DNA of 64,000 nt, from NCBI RefSeq assembly GCF_001598295.1, contig NZ_BCYR01000005.1, positions 1 to 64,000 on the forward strand, written 5' to 3'. Under the pieces are notes generated by a model. That model saw only the letters and a list, made by a program, of their open reading frames with translations. It did no database searches and had not been told where the DNA came from. The DNA comes from Klebsiella ornithinolytica NBRC 105727 = ATCC 31898. Its GTDB lineage: Bacteria; Pseudomonadota; Gammaproteobacteria; Enterobacterales; Enterobacteriaceae. A program made the position numbers and the translations under genes. Within the stretch, counting starts at the first letter, position 1, and each line of letters begins with the position of its first letter. Below are positions 25,870 to 37,933 of this stretch, in pieces.

Positions 25870-26652
25870 CTAGTGTGGCGAATTCAGGAGTCCGGAAAGC
25901 TGGTGCCAGCATTCCATGGCCGTTCTTTCAAACATTAAAGGCGTAACAGAGATATATCCTTCAGAAACCGCCCCGGCCTCACTGTGTTCAGGAAATGTCG
26001 TGACCCCATGCTCCACCCGGATCCAGAAATAATTTTCTCCGTGCGGGTCTGTCGTGGGTACGACCTGTAGTCCTTTCACTTTGCCGATACCCTGGCGCGT
26101 AGCTTTAATTCCCCTGATCTTTTCCGCGGGCAGGTCGGGGAAATTAATACTCAGGCAACAGTCCAGCGGCAATCCCCGGCGGAGTAACGTCTCGAGTACG
26201 GGCAGGCAAAAGGCTTCTGCCGTACGCCAGTTAACAGCGTCCTCAGGTCGTTTGTCCTGACTCAGTGCGACCGACGGAATGCCGAGCAGGAGGCCAGTGA
26301 TGGCCGCACCTACCGTGCCGGAAAGCACGGTTTCAAAACCGATATTAGAGCCGTTGTTAATGCCTGACAGTAACAGCTGTGGGGGCTGTTCTTTCATCAA
26401 CTGCCGGACGGCCACCGTGACACAATCAGCCGGTGTACCATGCACTGCAAACCGACGTTCTCCGCGTGGCTCCACACGGACAGGTTCCCTCAGGCTGACA
26501 GAGTTGGCCACCCCGCTTTTATCCGTTGCAGGTGCCACGATCCAGACTTCATCGGTGAGCTGTTTTGCCACCCTTTCAAGCAATTTAATTCCCGGAGCAT
26601 CAATACCGTCATCATTGACAAGCAAGATCCGTTGTAACCATTTTTGAGCCAC
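25870..26652 (-). CDS. SurE-like 5'-nucleotidase / phosphatase
   Basis: 260 aa, normal SurE length. Metal ligands in LLVNDDGIDAPG (two Asp), Ser in DKSGVANSVS, and Asn in SGINNGSNIG, with HGTPADCV after. SurE enzymes dephosphorylate nucleoside monophosphates and other phosphate esters. It is not in its usual setting (pcm-rpoS) but in a PTS sugar cluster, so it is a paralogue and a sugar-phosphate substrate is plausible. Confidence 0.88.
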   Translation of the reverse strand: MAQKWLQRILLVNDDGIDAPGIKLLERVAKQLTDEVWIVAPATDKSGVANSVSLREPVRVEPRGERRFAVHGTPADCVTVAVRQLMKEQPPQLLLSGINNGSNIGFETVLSGTVGAAITGLLLGIPSVALSQDKRPEDAVNWRTAEAFCLPVLETLLRRGLPLDCCLSINFPDLPAEKIRGIKATRQGIGKVKGLQVVPTTDPHGENYFWIRVEHGVTTFPEHSEAGAVSEGYISVTPLMFERTAMECWHQLSGLLNSPH

Positions 26653-26722
26653 AGTATTACCTCCCTTTCAGGGATAAATAAAGACCAGTCAGTGAGTTAA
26701 ACTTTACCGGGAATAAAGCGGA

Positions 26723-26992
26723 TTATTCTTTCTCGCCAAAGCCGCTGGCAAATAATCCTTTGATTTCATCCATCAGAACCTGTTCGTCAGGACCTTCGCA
26801 GATGATTTCAATACTGGACTTACCTTTAACGCCGGCTCCCAATACACTCATCAGTCCTTTAATAACGGTCTCCTTACCGTTATTTATAAGCGTAACAGAA
26901 GACTCATATTTTTTTAGCATTTTAATAAATGTGGCCGCAGGACGTGCGTGCAGTCCCGTGCTGTTAACAACACGAATATTTTCTCGAATCAT
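26723..26992 (-). CDS. HPr-like phosphocarrier protein
   Basis: 89 aa from ATG at 26992 (GGATG upstream). The phosphorylated His lies in NSTGLHARPAATF, as in HPr. The second signature is NNGKETVIKGLMSVLGAGV, where the Ser46 of HPr is not conserved. A dedicated HPr within a PTS cluster, likely donating phosphate to the EIIA encoded at 33175 and lessening dependence on the general ptsH. Confidence 0.9.
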   Translation of the reverse strand: MIRENIRVVNSTGLHARPAATFIKMLKKYESSVTLINNGKETVIKGLMSVLGAGVKGKSSIEIICEGPDEQVLMDEIKGLFASGFGEKE

Positions 26993-27035
26993 TTTTACAT
27001 CCAACTCTGATTGAAGAATTAAAAGAAAAGGTATG

Positions 27036-27875
27036 TCAGGACGCCTTATTCATCATCAGAATTTTGCTATAAACGTCCGCTTCTACTGCCGCTTTCGCAC
27101 CAGACATCACTTTAGCCAAATTTGCTTCATTGTTATTTTGCGTCCACGCCTGACCCACTGTGGTAATAAATGCCTTACGCAGATCGCTGGCAATATTAAC
27201 CTTCACGACGTTATATTTTACAAAACTGCGGATGATATCTTCATCAATGCCGGAACCACCATGGATAACCAGCGGGCAAGGACATACTTTGGCAATCTCC
27301 TGCAGCAACGGAATATCAATGCGCGGAATATCTTCCAGACCGTGAACGTTACCGACGGAAACTGCCAGCATGCTGCATCCAGTCTCTTCCACAAACCGGC
27401 GAACCTGATTCACATCCGTCTTACAGTCGGCCTCGCTGACGTGGTCATCTTCTTTACCCAGAATCGCGCCGAGCTCCGCTTCAACGGGCACGCCAAAAGA
27501 TTTACAAAAATCGACGGCTTCTTTAGTAAACGCAATATTTTCTTCATACGGCAGCTCTGCCCCGTCAATCATCACGGAGGTGAAGCCTGCTCGAACGGCC
27601 CGCTTAACATCATCCAGCTCTTTACCATGGTCAAGATGGAGACTGACCGGCACATCCATGGTCGCCGCGCGTTTACGCACAATTTCATAGATATAATCAT
27701 AACCCGACAATTTTGCATTTGTCGGTGCAATCTGAATAAAGTTAGGTAATCCTGAACGCTCAATCGCGTCCAGAATAGAAATAGTGGTTTCCAGGTTGGT
27801 GGTGTTGAATGCACCCGCCAGGACACGTTTTTCACGGATACGATCGAGCAGGATATTACCGTTTACTAATGGCAT
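27036..27875 (-). CDS. class II ketose-bisphosphate aldolase (GatY/KbaY-like)
   Basis: 279 aa. Zinc and catalytic motifs: SLHLDHGKELDD (Asp/His), EAELGAILGKEDD, AVSVGNVHGLED and PLVIHGGSGIDED. Cleaves a ketose 1,6-bisphosphate, or a related phosphoketose, to DHAP and an aldehyde. GatY-like length and context with a Gat-type PTS suggest a tagatose- or fructose-bisphosphate-like intermediate. It begins 6 bases after the GntR stop. Confidence 0.9.
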   Translation of the reverse strand: MPLVNGNILLDRIREKRVLAGAFNTTNLETTISILDAIERSGLPNFIQIAPTNAKLSGYDYIYEIVRKRAATMDVPVSLHLDHGKELDDVKRAVRAGFTSVMIDGAELPYEENIAFTKEAVDFCKSFGVPVEAELGAILGKEDDHVSEADCKTDVNQVRRFVEETGCSMLAVSVGNVHGLEDIPRIDIPLLQEIAKVCPCPLVIHGGSGIDEDIIRSFVKYNVVKVNIASDLRKAFITTVGQAWTQNNNEANLAKVMSGAKAAVEADVYSKILMMNKAS

Positions 27876-27880
27876 GATAT

Positions 27881-28624
27881 TTACCTCTTTCTTCGTTGAA
27901 GTACTGTACCCAAATAATATTTATCTGATTTCAACCAGACATTACCGAAATCAAATGGCATATGATTATCGAGGAATACCAGTTGTTCCAGATGAAGCAC
28001 CGGTGCTTCTTCATTCACTTCCAGATAGTGCCCCCGTTCACTACCCACAATTTTTGCGGCGTAGCGGCTTTCCGAATATTCAATTTTTCGTCCCGTCATG
28101 GCTTCGACAGTCTGAAACAGGTTTTGCTTATTGAAATCAACCTCAGTTATTCCCGGACACAGCGAAATATTGATTCTGTTTTCAATTAACATAACCCTTT
28201 CCCCGTCCACACTACGGATTCGTTTAAGATAAAAAATGGGTGTGCCGGGTTCTATCTGCAGCTTTGCGGCCACTCCTTTTGACGCCTTTTCTATACAGGA
28301 ATCAATAACCTCCGTCGTAAAAGATAAGTGCTGGCTTTCGAGCGACTCCGCGAAAGATAACAATCCTTCTCCGAGGGAGTAGGAGATATTTTCTTTCTTA
28401 ACAAAAGTCCCCTTTCCCTGCACCTGAACCAACAACCCTTCATTGACCAGCATCGTGACACCTTTTTTAACCGTGCCTCGGCTAACCTGAAGTATTTCCA
28501 TGATCTGATTTTCGGAAGGGATCCGATCCCCCTTACCCAGCTCACCCTTATAGATTTTCCCGCGGATCCATTCAGAAACCTGCATATATAATGGAATTTC
28601 AGAGTCTTGCAGTATGGTACTCAT
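27881..28624 (-). CDS. GntR/HutC-family (UTRA) regulator
   Basis: 247 aa from ATG at 28624 (GGAGAAG upstream). N-terminal GntR winged HTH (KGELGKGDRIPSENQIMEIL...VSRGTVKKGVTML) at 15-80, then a UTRA ligand domain (FYLKRIRSVDGERVMLIENR). First gene of the aldolase unit and thus autoregulated; probably also controls the PTS unit starting at 33639, which has a similar upstream sequence. The inducer is likely a sugar phosphate. Confidence 0.9.
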   Translation of the reverse strand: MSTILQDSEIPLYMQVSEWIRGKIYKGELGKGDRIPSENQIMEILQVSRGTVKKGVTMLVNEGLLVQVQGKGTFVKKENISYSLGEGLLSFAESLESQHLSFTTEVIDSCIEKASKGVAAKLQIEPGTPIFYLKRIRSVDGERVMLIENRINISLCPGITEVDFNKQNLFQTVEAMTGRKIEYSESRYAAKIVGSERGHYLEVNEEAPVLHLEQLVFLDNHMPFDFGNVWLKSDKYYLGTVLQRRKR

Positions 28625-28651
28625 GTGATGCTTCTCCTGTGTGTAGATCAT

Positions 28652-28673
28652 CTGTATACAAGTATGAACAACT
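28652..28673 (-). promoter_or_regulatory. candidate GntR operator (gntR-aldolase unit)
   Basis: On the minus strand AGTTGTTCATACTTGTATAC lies about 30 bases before the regulator ATG. Its first 11 bases match those at 33714-33704 except one, and both end in GTATAC. Confidence 0.5.
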
Positions 28674-28775
28674 CATGATGATACAGCGTTTTTAAAAATT
28701 TAACTATATGACCAACTTCACAGTTTCAGCCCAACATACAGATGTCCGCACGGCAACGCTTTCCATTCTGCAGAG

Positions 28776-28799
28776 GCCTCCGTACAGAAATACGGAGGC
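28776..28799 (-). terminator. hairpin ending the PTS unit
   Basis: GCCTCCGTA - CAGAAA - TACGGAGGC, a perfect 9-bp stem 8 bases past the dehydrogenase stop, separating the two transcription units. No T tract. Confidence 0.6.
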
Positions 28800-28806
28800 G
28801 CATCCG

Positions 28807-29841
28807 TCATACGTCAGCTTTAATAATGACTTTCAGAACGTCATTATCCGGATTGGAAGCAAACTCAATCGCCTCAGCCATACGGGACAAGGGCCAGGTA
28901 TGGGTGATCATGTCTTTCGTATTGATTTTGTTTTTTTCCACAATCTCAATCGCTTCTTTCATGTCATAAGGCGTTAGTGAATAGGTGCCCACGATTGAAA
29001 TTTCATCCCGGAACAGTCTGCTGGCATCAATTTCCACAACCGGATTTTTATCAAATGGTGAGAACACAACAATTCTCCCCCCGCGGCGTACAACATTGAC
29101 GGCCTGAGAAACCAGGGACGAGACCCCGGCGGCGATAATCACCACATCCGGACCTTTCCCTTGGGTAATTTCTGCTACCCGGGTTTCGACATCTTCGTTT
29201 GCCGGATCGATCGCGTGGGTAACCCCCACCTTCAGCGCCAGTTCACGCTTAAACCGGGAAAGGTCGGATACAATTACCGTCGAGGCGCCTTTCAATGCCG
29301 CCAGTTGTGCGCTGACCAGGCCAATGGTACCGGAGCCCAGAACCAGCACCGTATCTTTCGGATGGATATTGGATGATTTCAGGCCATGCAGACAACAGGC
29401 GACAGGCTCGATCATTGCCGCCCGATCCCAGTCAAGACCGTCGATTATCCGGTGCGTCAGATGTTCAACGTGCAGGCGTGGGATACGAATAAACTCACTG
29501 AACCCGCCAGGTTCCAGATTAGTTTTCTTGAACTGATCGCACAGAGTGAAGAACCCTCGATCACAGTAATGGCAGTTAAAACAGGGAACATGAATGGCGG
29601 TTACCACCCGTTCACCTACCCGGTAGCGGGTAACATCCTTACCGACTTTCACCACTTCCCCCGACACTTCATGGCCGAGGATCACCGGGCCGGTCACCGT
29701 CTGGTGCTGCGCTTTATGAATATCGGTACCGCACAAGCCACAGGAGTGCATTTTGATGAGCATGTCGCCGTCGCCAATTTCTGGCACCTCGACATCTTCA
29801 TACCGAATATCATTTTTACTGTAGTAAACGCTGGCTTTCAT
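28807..29841 (-). CDS. zinc-dependent sugar-alcohol dehydrogenase
   Basis: 344 aa. Catalytic zinc in CGLCGTDIHKA and LGHEVSGEV; structural zinc Cys in CFNCHYCDRGFFTLC; NAD loop VLGSGTIGLVSAQ. Similar to sorbitol/threonine dehydrogenases and to the other dehydrogenase of this cluster. Its ATG overlaps the kinase stop by one base, so translation is coupled. Probably oxidises a polyol or polyol phosphate to the keto form used by the kinase or aldolase. Confidence 0.88.
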   Translation of the reverse strand: MKASVYYSKNDIRYEDVEVPEIGDGDMLIKMHSCGLCGTDIHKAQHQTVTGPVILGHEVSGEVVKVGKDVTRYRVGERVVTAIHVPCFNCHYCDRGFFTLCDQFKKTNLEPGGFSEFIRIPRLHVEHLTHRIIDGLDWDRAAMIEPVACCLHGLKSSNIHPKDTVLVLGSGTIGLVSAQLAALKGASTVIVSDLSRFKRELALKVGVTHAIDPANEDVETRVAEITQGKGPDVVIIAAGVSSLVSQAVNVVRRGGRIVVFSPFDKNPVVEIDASRLFRDEISIVGTYSLTPYDMKEAIEIVEKNKINTKDMITHTWPLSRMAEAIEFASNPDNDVLKVIIKADV

Positions 29842-31352
29842 TAGTTAACTCCATTACAGAGACGCTCAGTACGCATCTTGGATTCATAAAGCGGCTTATA
29901 GACCTGAGTGTAAATTGCCTGATAGTGCATCACGGCATCACTCTCCGGCAGGTAGCGTCGGGTCTGTTCTTCAGCTGTTCCGGGAAGAGATTCCACGTCC
30001 ACACCTGCAGCTTTCGCTGCCAGCATGGCAGCCCCTTTGCTCACGGCCTCATTGACATTACAGGCCACTATTTCTCGGTTAAGAATATTGGCCTTAAGCT
30101 GCAACCAGTACGGGTTTTTGCAGGCGGCCCCAATCACATTCACGACCGGATAATTTTTTCCGATCAGCGTTTCGTATAAATCCAGCAGGTTTCGTAGTTC
30201 AAAGCACAACCCCTGGAACACAAAGCGCAGAACATCTTCCGGTCGGGACTTATCATCAAGACCGTAAACTAATGCCCGGGACCAGGTGTTTCTGTCCGGA
30301 GGTCCGCTGCCCCGCAGATGGGGAATGAAGATACCGTCAAGCGCGCCAGCCACAGCCATGTCCTGCTCGTGGCGAAGCGTATCCACCATTCTCAGGAACG
30401 CGGGCATATCGAGCTCGAAGAGGTTTCTGAACCATTCAATGGCATACCCGGCAGAAGGCAGTGAGGCATACAGAGAATGGAGCCCTGGAAGCACATGCAT
30501 GCCATTTGACACCCGGGCACGAAAGAACCGTTCAGTGTTGTTGACTGCTTCAGTCACCACCAGCAATCCCTCTGTTGTTCCTGTGGAATTCAGGATCTGA
30601 TCTTCACTGGTCAATCCGACGGCCACGGAACCGCACATATGGTCATGCCCGGCGATGGCGACGCGCGTGTCCGCCGTCAGTCCGGTCAGTTCAGAGACAT
30701 CTGGCGCGACGGTACCAATCGCTTCCCCGGCCTGGACCAGCGGACTAAATAACGAAGGGGAAAGTTCAGCAGCAGTAATGAGCTGCTTATCCCAGTTCAT
30801 CTCAGTAATATTTAATGCCATCGTTCGTGAAGCCAGGGAGTATTCCGAACGTTTCACCCCAGATAATTTAAAGGCAATATATTCCGCCAGGCATAACCAT
30901 TTCCGGCCTTCATGGGCATTGCTGATATTATCCTGCAACCATTTAATTTTATTGATGCTGTAATTTGAATGTGCAGGGATACCGGTTATTTCATAGATAT
31001 GTTCGATATCCATGGCGGAAATAATCTTTTCCAGCTGTTGTTTAGGCCGCGTGTCATACCAGGTCAGTACCGGACCAACGACATTATCGTTATCATCAAG
31101 CAGAACGCCGGCTTCTCCCACACTGGCGACCGCTACGGCGCTGATTTGCTCTGCATCATCCAGAATATTGGTTATTGTTCTGAGGCCATGGATGACCCCT
31201 TCCCAGATGAGGCGGACATCAAAATCAGTATTTTCTCCGTCAACAATTTTAGGCGTTCTGAAACTGTACTGATTCATTAATTCCAAAGAAGGAATAGCGA
31301 ACAAACACACCTTACAATTGGTCGTACCCACATCGATTCCGATCGTATACAT
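29841..31352 (-). CDS. FGGY-family carbohydrate kinase
   Basis: 503 aa from ATG at 31352 with GGGGAGAG upstream. Phosphate 1 motif TIGIDVGTTNCKVCLF, catalytic Asp in AGHDHMCGSVAVG, and adenosine motif NVIGAACKNPYWLQLKANIL. Two actin-like domains, size as xylulokinase and related ketose or polyol kinases. Finding both a PTS and a kinase suggests a second phosphorylation giving the bisphosphate for the aldolase, or an unphosphorylated intermediate released inside the cell. Confidence 0.9.
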   Translation of the reverse strand: MYTIGIDVGTTNCKVCLFAIPSLELMNQYSFRTPKIVDGENTDFDVRLIWEGVIHGLRTITNILDDAEQISAVAVASVGEAGVLLDDNDNVVGPVLTWYDTRPKQQLEKIISAMDIEHIYEITGIPAHSNYSINKIKWLQDNISNAHEGRKWLCLAEYIAFKLSGVKRSEYSLASRTMALNITEMNWDKQLITAAELSPSLFSPLVQAGEAIGTVAPDVSELTGLTADTRVAIAGHDHMCGSVAVGLTSEDQILNSTGTTEGLLVVTEAVNNTERFFRARVSNGMHVLPGLHSLYASLPSAGYAIEWFRNLFELDMPAFLRMVDTLRHEQDMAVAGALDGIFIPHLRGSGPPDRNTWSRALVYGLDDKSRPEDVLRFVFQGLCFELRNLLDLYETLIGKNYPVVNVIGAACKNPYWLQLKANILNREIVACNVNEAVSKGAAMLAAKAAGVDVESLPGTAEEQTRRYLPESDAVMHYQAIYTQVYKPLYESKMRTERLCNGVN

Positions 31353-31429
31353 CACTCTCCCCTTTTTTTTGCAAGGGACAACGTTTGTTTAATTCAAAAG
31401 CAGTTCCCTCTGCTTTTGAATAGACAGGA

Positions 31430-32830
31430 TTATTTTGCTAGCGGAATATCAGCCGAAGCGGCTTCATTTTCTGCTACTTCTTCTGCTTTCAGTTGTTTTT
31501 TAGTGACACGATATAGCCACAGGCACAGCAGGAAGATGACAGGAATAAGCACCAGGGCAATGGTATTTCCTTCAAAGATTTTAACTGCCCAGAAACGATA
31601 CGGGTTACCACCATCCAGTAAGCTGGAGATTTCACCATCCGTTTTCAGCGGGAAGTTCATATCCCGTGCAATTTTGGTCAGGATAGGCGCTGCTGCCGAA
31701 GCCACATACAGGTTCACCGCCAGGCATGGAATGCCAATGATGAACGCCCTGACAATATTGCCGCGACAGGCCAGTACCACCATGGAGATCGGTACCCAGA
31801 TGTTCGCCAGGTCACCCAGTGGCAGCAAGCGGTTACCCGGCAGAACTACTGCCAGGAGTACACCAACCGGAATCAGCAGCAGTGCTGTCGACAACACGGA
31901 CGGATGCCCCACCGCAACCGCGATATCCAGACCAATATACAGATCGTGGCGGTCAGGATACCGTTTCTTCAGGAAGCTACGCACGGCGTCCGACAACGGT
32001 AGCAGACCTTCCATCAGCAGCTTAACCATGCGGGGCATAATCAGCATCACCGCACCAAGACTCATCGCCAGGTTAAGAACGCCTTTAACATCATATTCCG
32101 CCAGCAGGCCAATCCCTGCTCCCAGAATCACCCCTAACATCATCGGCTCGCCAAAGACGCCAAAGCGTTTCTGGATCTGATCCGGATCAGCGTTAAGTTT
32201 GTTAATACCCGGGATTTTATCGAGCACCATATTCCCCAGCACGCCGATCGGAAAGAAAATAACCGATGACAGTGTTGGCAAGGAAATTCCCGGCAGATTG
32301 AAATACTTCTGGATCATCGGTGCACACCAGTCAGCCATCACGAACGTAATCGCTGCGGTAACACCTGCAATCAGCAGACCAAAGAAGAAGTTACCGGTTA
32401 CCCCGTAAACCATGGCGCCGACCATCGAGAAATGCCAGAAGTTCCAGACATCAATATCGACTGTCTTAGTCCAGTTCAGGGTCAGCATCAGTACGTTAAT
32501 ACCGATAGTCATCGGCACAACGAATGGTGCGACCTGAGAAGCCCAGGCAATAGCAGCAAGCGGTGTCCAGCCAAGGTCAACAACCGGTAAATCGATCCCA
32601 GTGTGACTGACCATTTCCTTAGCTGCCGGACCCAGGCTGTCGACCAGTAAACCAAAGACCAGAAAGATGCCGATGAAGCCCATACCGATGGTCAGAGCCG
32701 AGCGTAATGCCCGACTAAAACCGGTCTGAAGACACATTGCCATGATAAATATAATTATCGGCAACATGATCGTCGGACCGAGCCCCAGAATATACTGGAC
32801 GGCGGAAAATACTTTATCCATCATGCTCAC
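31430..32830 (-). CDS. PTS galactitol-type EIIC permease (GatC-like)
   Basis: 466 aa, polytopic, GatC/SgcC family. N-terminus VFSAVQYILGLGPTIMLPIIIF, long hydrophobic helices with LTLNWTKTVDIDVWNFWHF and FGVFGEPMMLGVILGAGIGLLAEYD typical of this family. Follows the EIIB gene by 2 bases. Imports and phosphorylates a hexitol or related sugar. Confidence 0.9.
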   Translation of the reverse strand: MSMMDKVFSAVQYILGLGPTIMLPIIIFIMAMCLQTGFSRALRSALTIGMGFIGIFLVFGLLVDSLGPAAKEMVSHTGIDLPVVDLGWTPLAAIAWASQVAPFVVPMTIGINVLMLTLNWTKTVDIDVWNFWHFSMVGAMVYGVTGNFFFGLLIAGVTAAITFVMADWCAPMIQKYFNLPGISLPTLSSVIFFPIGVLGNMVLDKIPGINKLNADPDQIQKRFGVFGEPMMLGVILGAGIGLLAEYDVKGVLNLAMSLGAVMLIMPRMVKLLMEGLLPLSDAVRSFLKKRYPDRHDLYIGLDIAVAVGHPSVLSTALLLIPVGVLLAVVLPGNRLLPLGDLANIWVPISMVVLACRGNIVRAFIIGIPCLAVNLYVASAAAPILTKIARDMNFPLKTDGEISSLLDGGNPYRFWAVKIFEGNTIALVLIPVIFLLCLWLYRVTKKQLKAEEVAENEAASADIPLAK

Positions 32831-32832
32831 CT

Positions 32833-33114
32833 TTATTTTTTAAGGATGGCTACGATTTTTTCCAGTAATTCTTCTTCGCCAAATCCGGTCAGCAAAGGAA
32901 GGCCATTCAGGACCGGGGTATTCAGTTCCGTCTTAACCGCAGATGTCACGATAATGAGATCCGCCATCCCATCCTGTTTGCCAATCGTGCCGATATTGGA
33001 CTGAATAGGCTCAACGTTAATACCCTGGCTTTTACAGTACTGAACCACTTTTTCAGTTGCTACCGCAGAAGTCGCAATACCGCTGGTACAGGCGAAGATA
33101 ATTTTCTTGTTCAT
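32833..33114 (-). CDS. PTS galactitol-type EIIB
   Basis: 93 aa. Phosphocysteine Cys9 in IIFACTSGIATSAVA, the Gat/Sgc EIIB P-loop. Full-length. Sits between EIIA and EIIC as in gat and sgc operons. Confidence 0.92.
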   Translation of the reverse strand: MNKKIIFACTSGIATSAVATEKVVQYCKSQGINVEPIQSNIGTIGKQDGMADLIIVTSAVKTELNTPVLNGLPLLTGFGEEELLEKIVAILKK

Positions 33115-33174
33115 TTCAGACTCCAGATATAGTAATAAGAATAACGAGGTAATAAGAACAAACGTTAAGATGGT

Positions 33175-33639
33175 TTAATACAGATTCTTTGCTAAAAGCT
33201 CCATAACATCATCCTTTGATTTCGCCCAAAGGATTTTATCCATTTCATTGCTGCGCTGAAAAAGCGAAATTAGCTTCATCAGAAATTCGAGGTGCGCATC
33301 TTTTTCTTTGAGCAGTAAAAAGAAGATGACATTTACTTTCATAGTACAGTCGGGATCTTCTGCCTGATTAAATACGATCCCCTCAGGGCAGGTTACCACG
33401 ACTAGTTTTTCTTCCCGGATATGCTCGACATCAACATGAGGGATAGCGACCCCCATTCTTTCCAACTGCATTGCCGTTGGATGATTTTCTTCCCGGGCAA
33501 TCAATGCCTCCGGGTAGCTTGACTCTACATAGTTCTTTGAAAGCAATAACTTACTCACAGAACTGAACAGGATATTTCTGTTCTGGGGAGCCTCATTCAG
33601 GAGAATGAGTTCGGGTTCAAGTCTTGAATTTAACGACAT
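33175..33639 (-). CDS. PTS fructose/galactitol-type EIIA
   Basis: 154 aa from ATG at 33639 (GAGG about 9 bases upstream; in-frame codons to 33666 precede it). The active His is in GVAIPHVDVEHI, with the PTS_EIIA type-2 fold (FFLLLKEKDAHLEFLMKL). First gene of the PTS unit EIIA-EIIB-EIIC-kinase-dehydrogenase. Confidence 0.9.
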   Translation of the reverse strand: MSLNSRLEPELILLNEAPQNRNILFSSVSKLLLSKNYVESSYPEALIAREENHPTAMQLERMGVAIPHVDVEHIREEKLVVVTCPEGIVFNQAEDPDCTMKVNVIFFLLLKEKDAHLEFLMKLISLFQRSNEMDKILWAKSKDDVMELLAKNLY

Positions 33640-33691
33640 AACACTTGGCCTCATAATGACTGTCAATGTTCAAGGATTCACACAAGTGACA

Positions 33692-33714
33692 GGTATACTT
33701 GTCTATGTACAACT
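33692..33714 (-). promoter_or_regulatory. candidate GntR operator (PTS unit)
   Basis: Minus strand AGTTGTACATAGACAAGTATAC, about 55 bases before the EIIA start, sharing AGTTGTWCATA and GTATAC with the site at 28652. The remaining 360 bp to the next gene (to 34075) are AT-rich, with no other feature seen. Confidence 0.5.
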
Positions 33715-34027
33715 ATATTCAACTTGTCCTAACGTTACATCCGACCAAACAAATAACGCAACCTATGCCGTTGAGATTTGCGCCTGAGCTCACAAAAAAG
33801 CATTTACTCATTATCAATCAAGGTGACAAGAAATTGATTAAATGCTTATTTAAATCAACAGATTAAAGCATTAAAACTTTCTGCTACTGACCTTTTCATT
33901 TAGCCATGTGCTTCAGTCAATTCAGAGCAACTAAAAGCCCCTCAGCACAAAGCCGACCGTCTTATCCTCTCAAAATTAATGAGCAAATCTAATAAACCCT
34001 AGCGAATTACCCCATCTAATCGAATAA

Positions 34028-36916
<2,889 letters not shown>

Positions 36917-37025
36917 TCATGAAGGGTGTTCATAGACACAATCATTTGTGCCCCATTACTGACAATAATGATAATTGATATTCTGGCCATATCGAAAATA
37001 AATCTGAATTATCAGAAGGTTTATC

Positions 37026-37808
37026 ATGAAAATACTCGTTGCCGGAGCGACAGGAAGTATTGGTCTTCATGTCGTGAATACCGCTATTGAAATGGGCCAT
37101 CACCCCGTGGCGCTGGTCAGAAATAAGCACAAAGTAAAATGGCTTCCTCGTGGAACGGATGTTTTTTACGGCGATGTTTCCATGCCCGAAACCCTCACCG
37201 ATTTACCGAAAGATATTGCTGCGGTCATCTTCACGCTCGGTTCCGATGGCCAGGGTCGTATTGGTGCCAGAGCGATAGATTACGGCGGTGTGCGTAACAT
37301 TTTGCGCATCTTCAAGGATACCCCTGTTCGCATCAGCTTAATGACCACGATTGGCGTGACTGAACGGCTCAGCGCCTGGAATCAACGTACTGAGGTTCAT
37401 GACTGGAAAAGACGAGCCGAACGTCTGGTCAGGGCGAGCGGCCATCCCTACACCATCGTCAGGCCCGGTTGGTTTGATTACAACAAGGATGATGAGCACA
37501 GAATCGTTATGCTGCAGGGCGATCGACGCCATACGGGAACGCCGGAAGATGGCGTGATATCCCGAGAGCAAATCGCCCGGGTTCTGGTCAGCGCCCTGAG
37601 CAACGATGCGGCAAAAAATAAAACGTTCGAGCTGGTGGCAGAACGAGGGGAAGCGCAGCAGGATCTCACCCCTCTGTTTGCAGCTCTGCGGACGGATCAT
37701 CGCCAAAAAAATGATGGGATTCTGGATATGGACAATATGCCCCTCAGTGAAGAGCCTGAGTGCATTATTCACGAGCTGAACTGTATTCCAGCTAAGCTAA
37801 AAACCTGA
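37026..37808 (+). CDS. NAD(P)H-binding NmrA/atypical SDR protein
   Basis: 260 aa. Dinucleotide loop VAGATGSIGLHVV (GxxGxxG), then an atypical SDR fold with YTIVRPGWFDYNK. No classical YxxxK pair is obvious. Divergent from the LysR gene, hence its likely target. The box at 37814 begins immediately after its stop. Confidence 0.82.
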   Translation: MKILVAGATGSIGLHVVNTAIEMGHHPVALVRNKHKVKWLPRGTDVFYGDVSMPETLTDLPKDIAAVIFTLGSDGQGRIGARAIDYGGVRNILRIFKDTPVRISLMTTIGVTERLSAWNQRTEVHDWKRRAERLVRASGHPYTIVRPGWFDYNKDDEHRIVMLQGDRRHTGTPEDGVISREQIARVLVSALSNDAAKNKTFELVAERGEAQQDLTPLFAALRTDHRQKNDGILDMDNMPLSEEPECIIHELNCIPAKLKT

Positions 37809-37813
37809 CAATT

Positions 37814-37858
37814 TTGTCATATCGCGGTCAGCCTGATGACAGCTTAGATCGGTATATT
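37814..37858 (+). promoter_or_regulatory. distant copy of the response-regulator box
   Basis: Repeats GTCAT (37816), GTCAG (37827), GACAG (37838), 11 bp apart, matching the 19604 box over TTGTCA-N7-GTCAG-Y-CTGATG, with TATATT at 37853-37858 as -10. It precedes the DUF1471 and MarA-like genes, placing them in the regulon of the response regulator at 17461. Confidence 0.65.
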
Positions 37859-37933
37859 TAACTATCAAGACGGAGGGCCTTCCTCCTGACAGAAGTCCAG
37901 TTTCAACCCTATTATTTAAAAGAGGTATAGAAT

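Noticed and set aside
33667-33682. CRP-like site TGTTC-N6-TCACA before the PTS operon
   Set aside because: Only one half matches well and it lies downstream of the operator, too near the start codon for activation.
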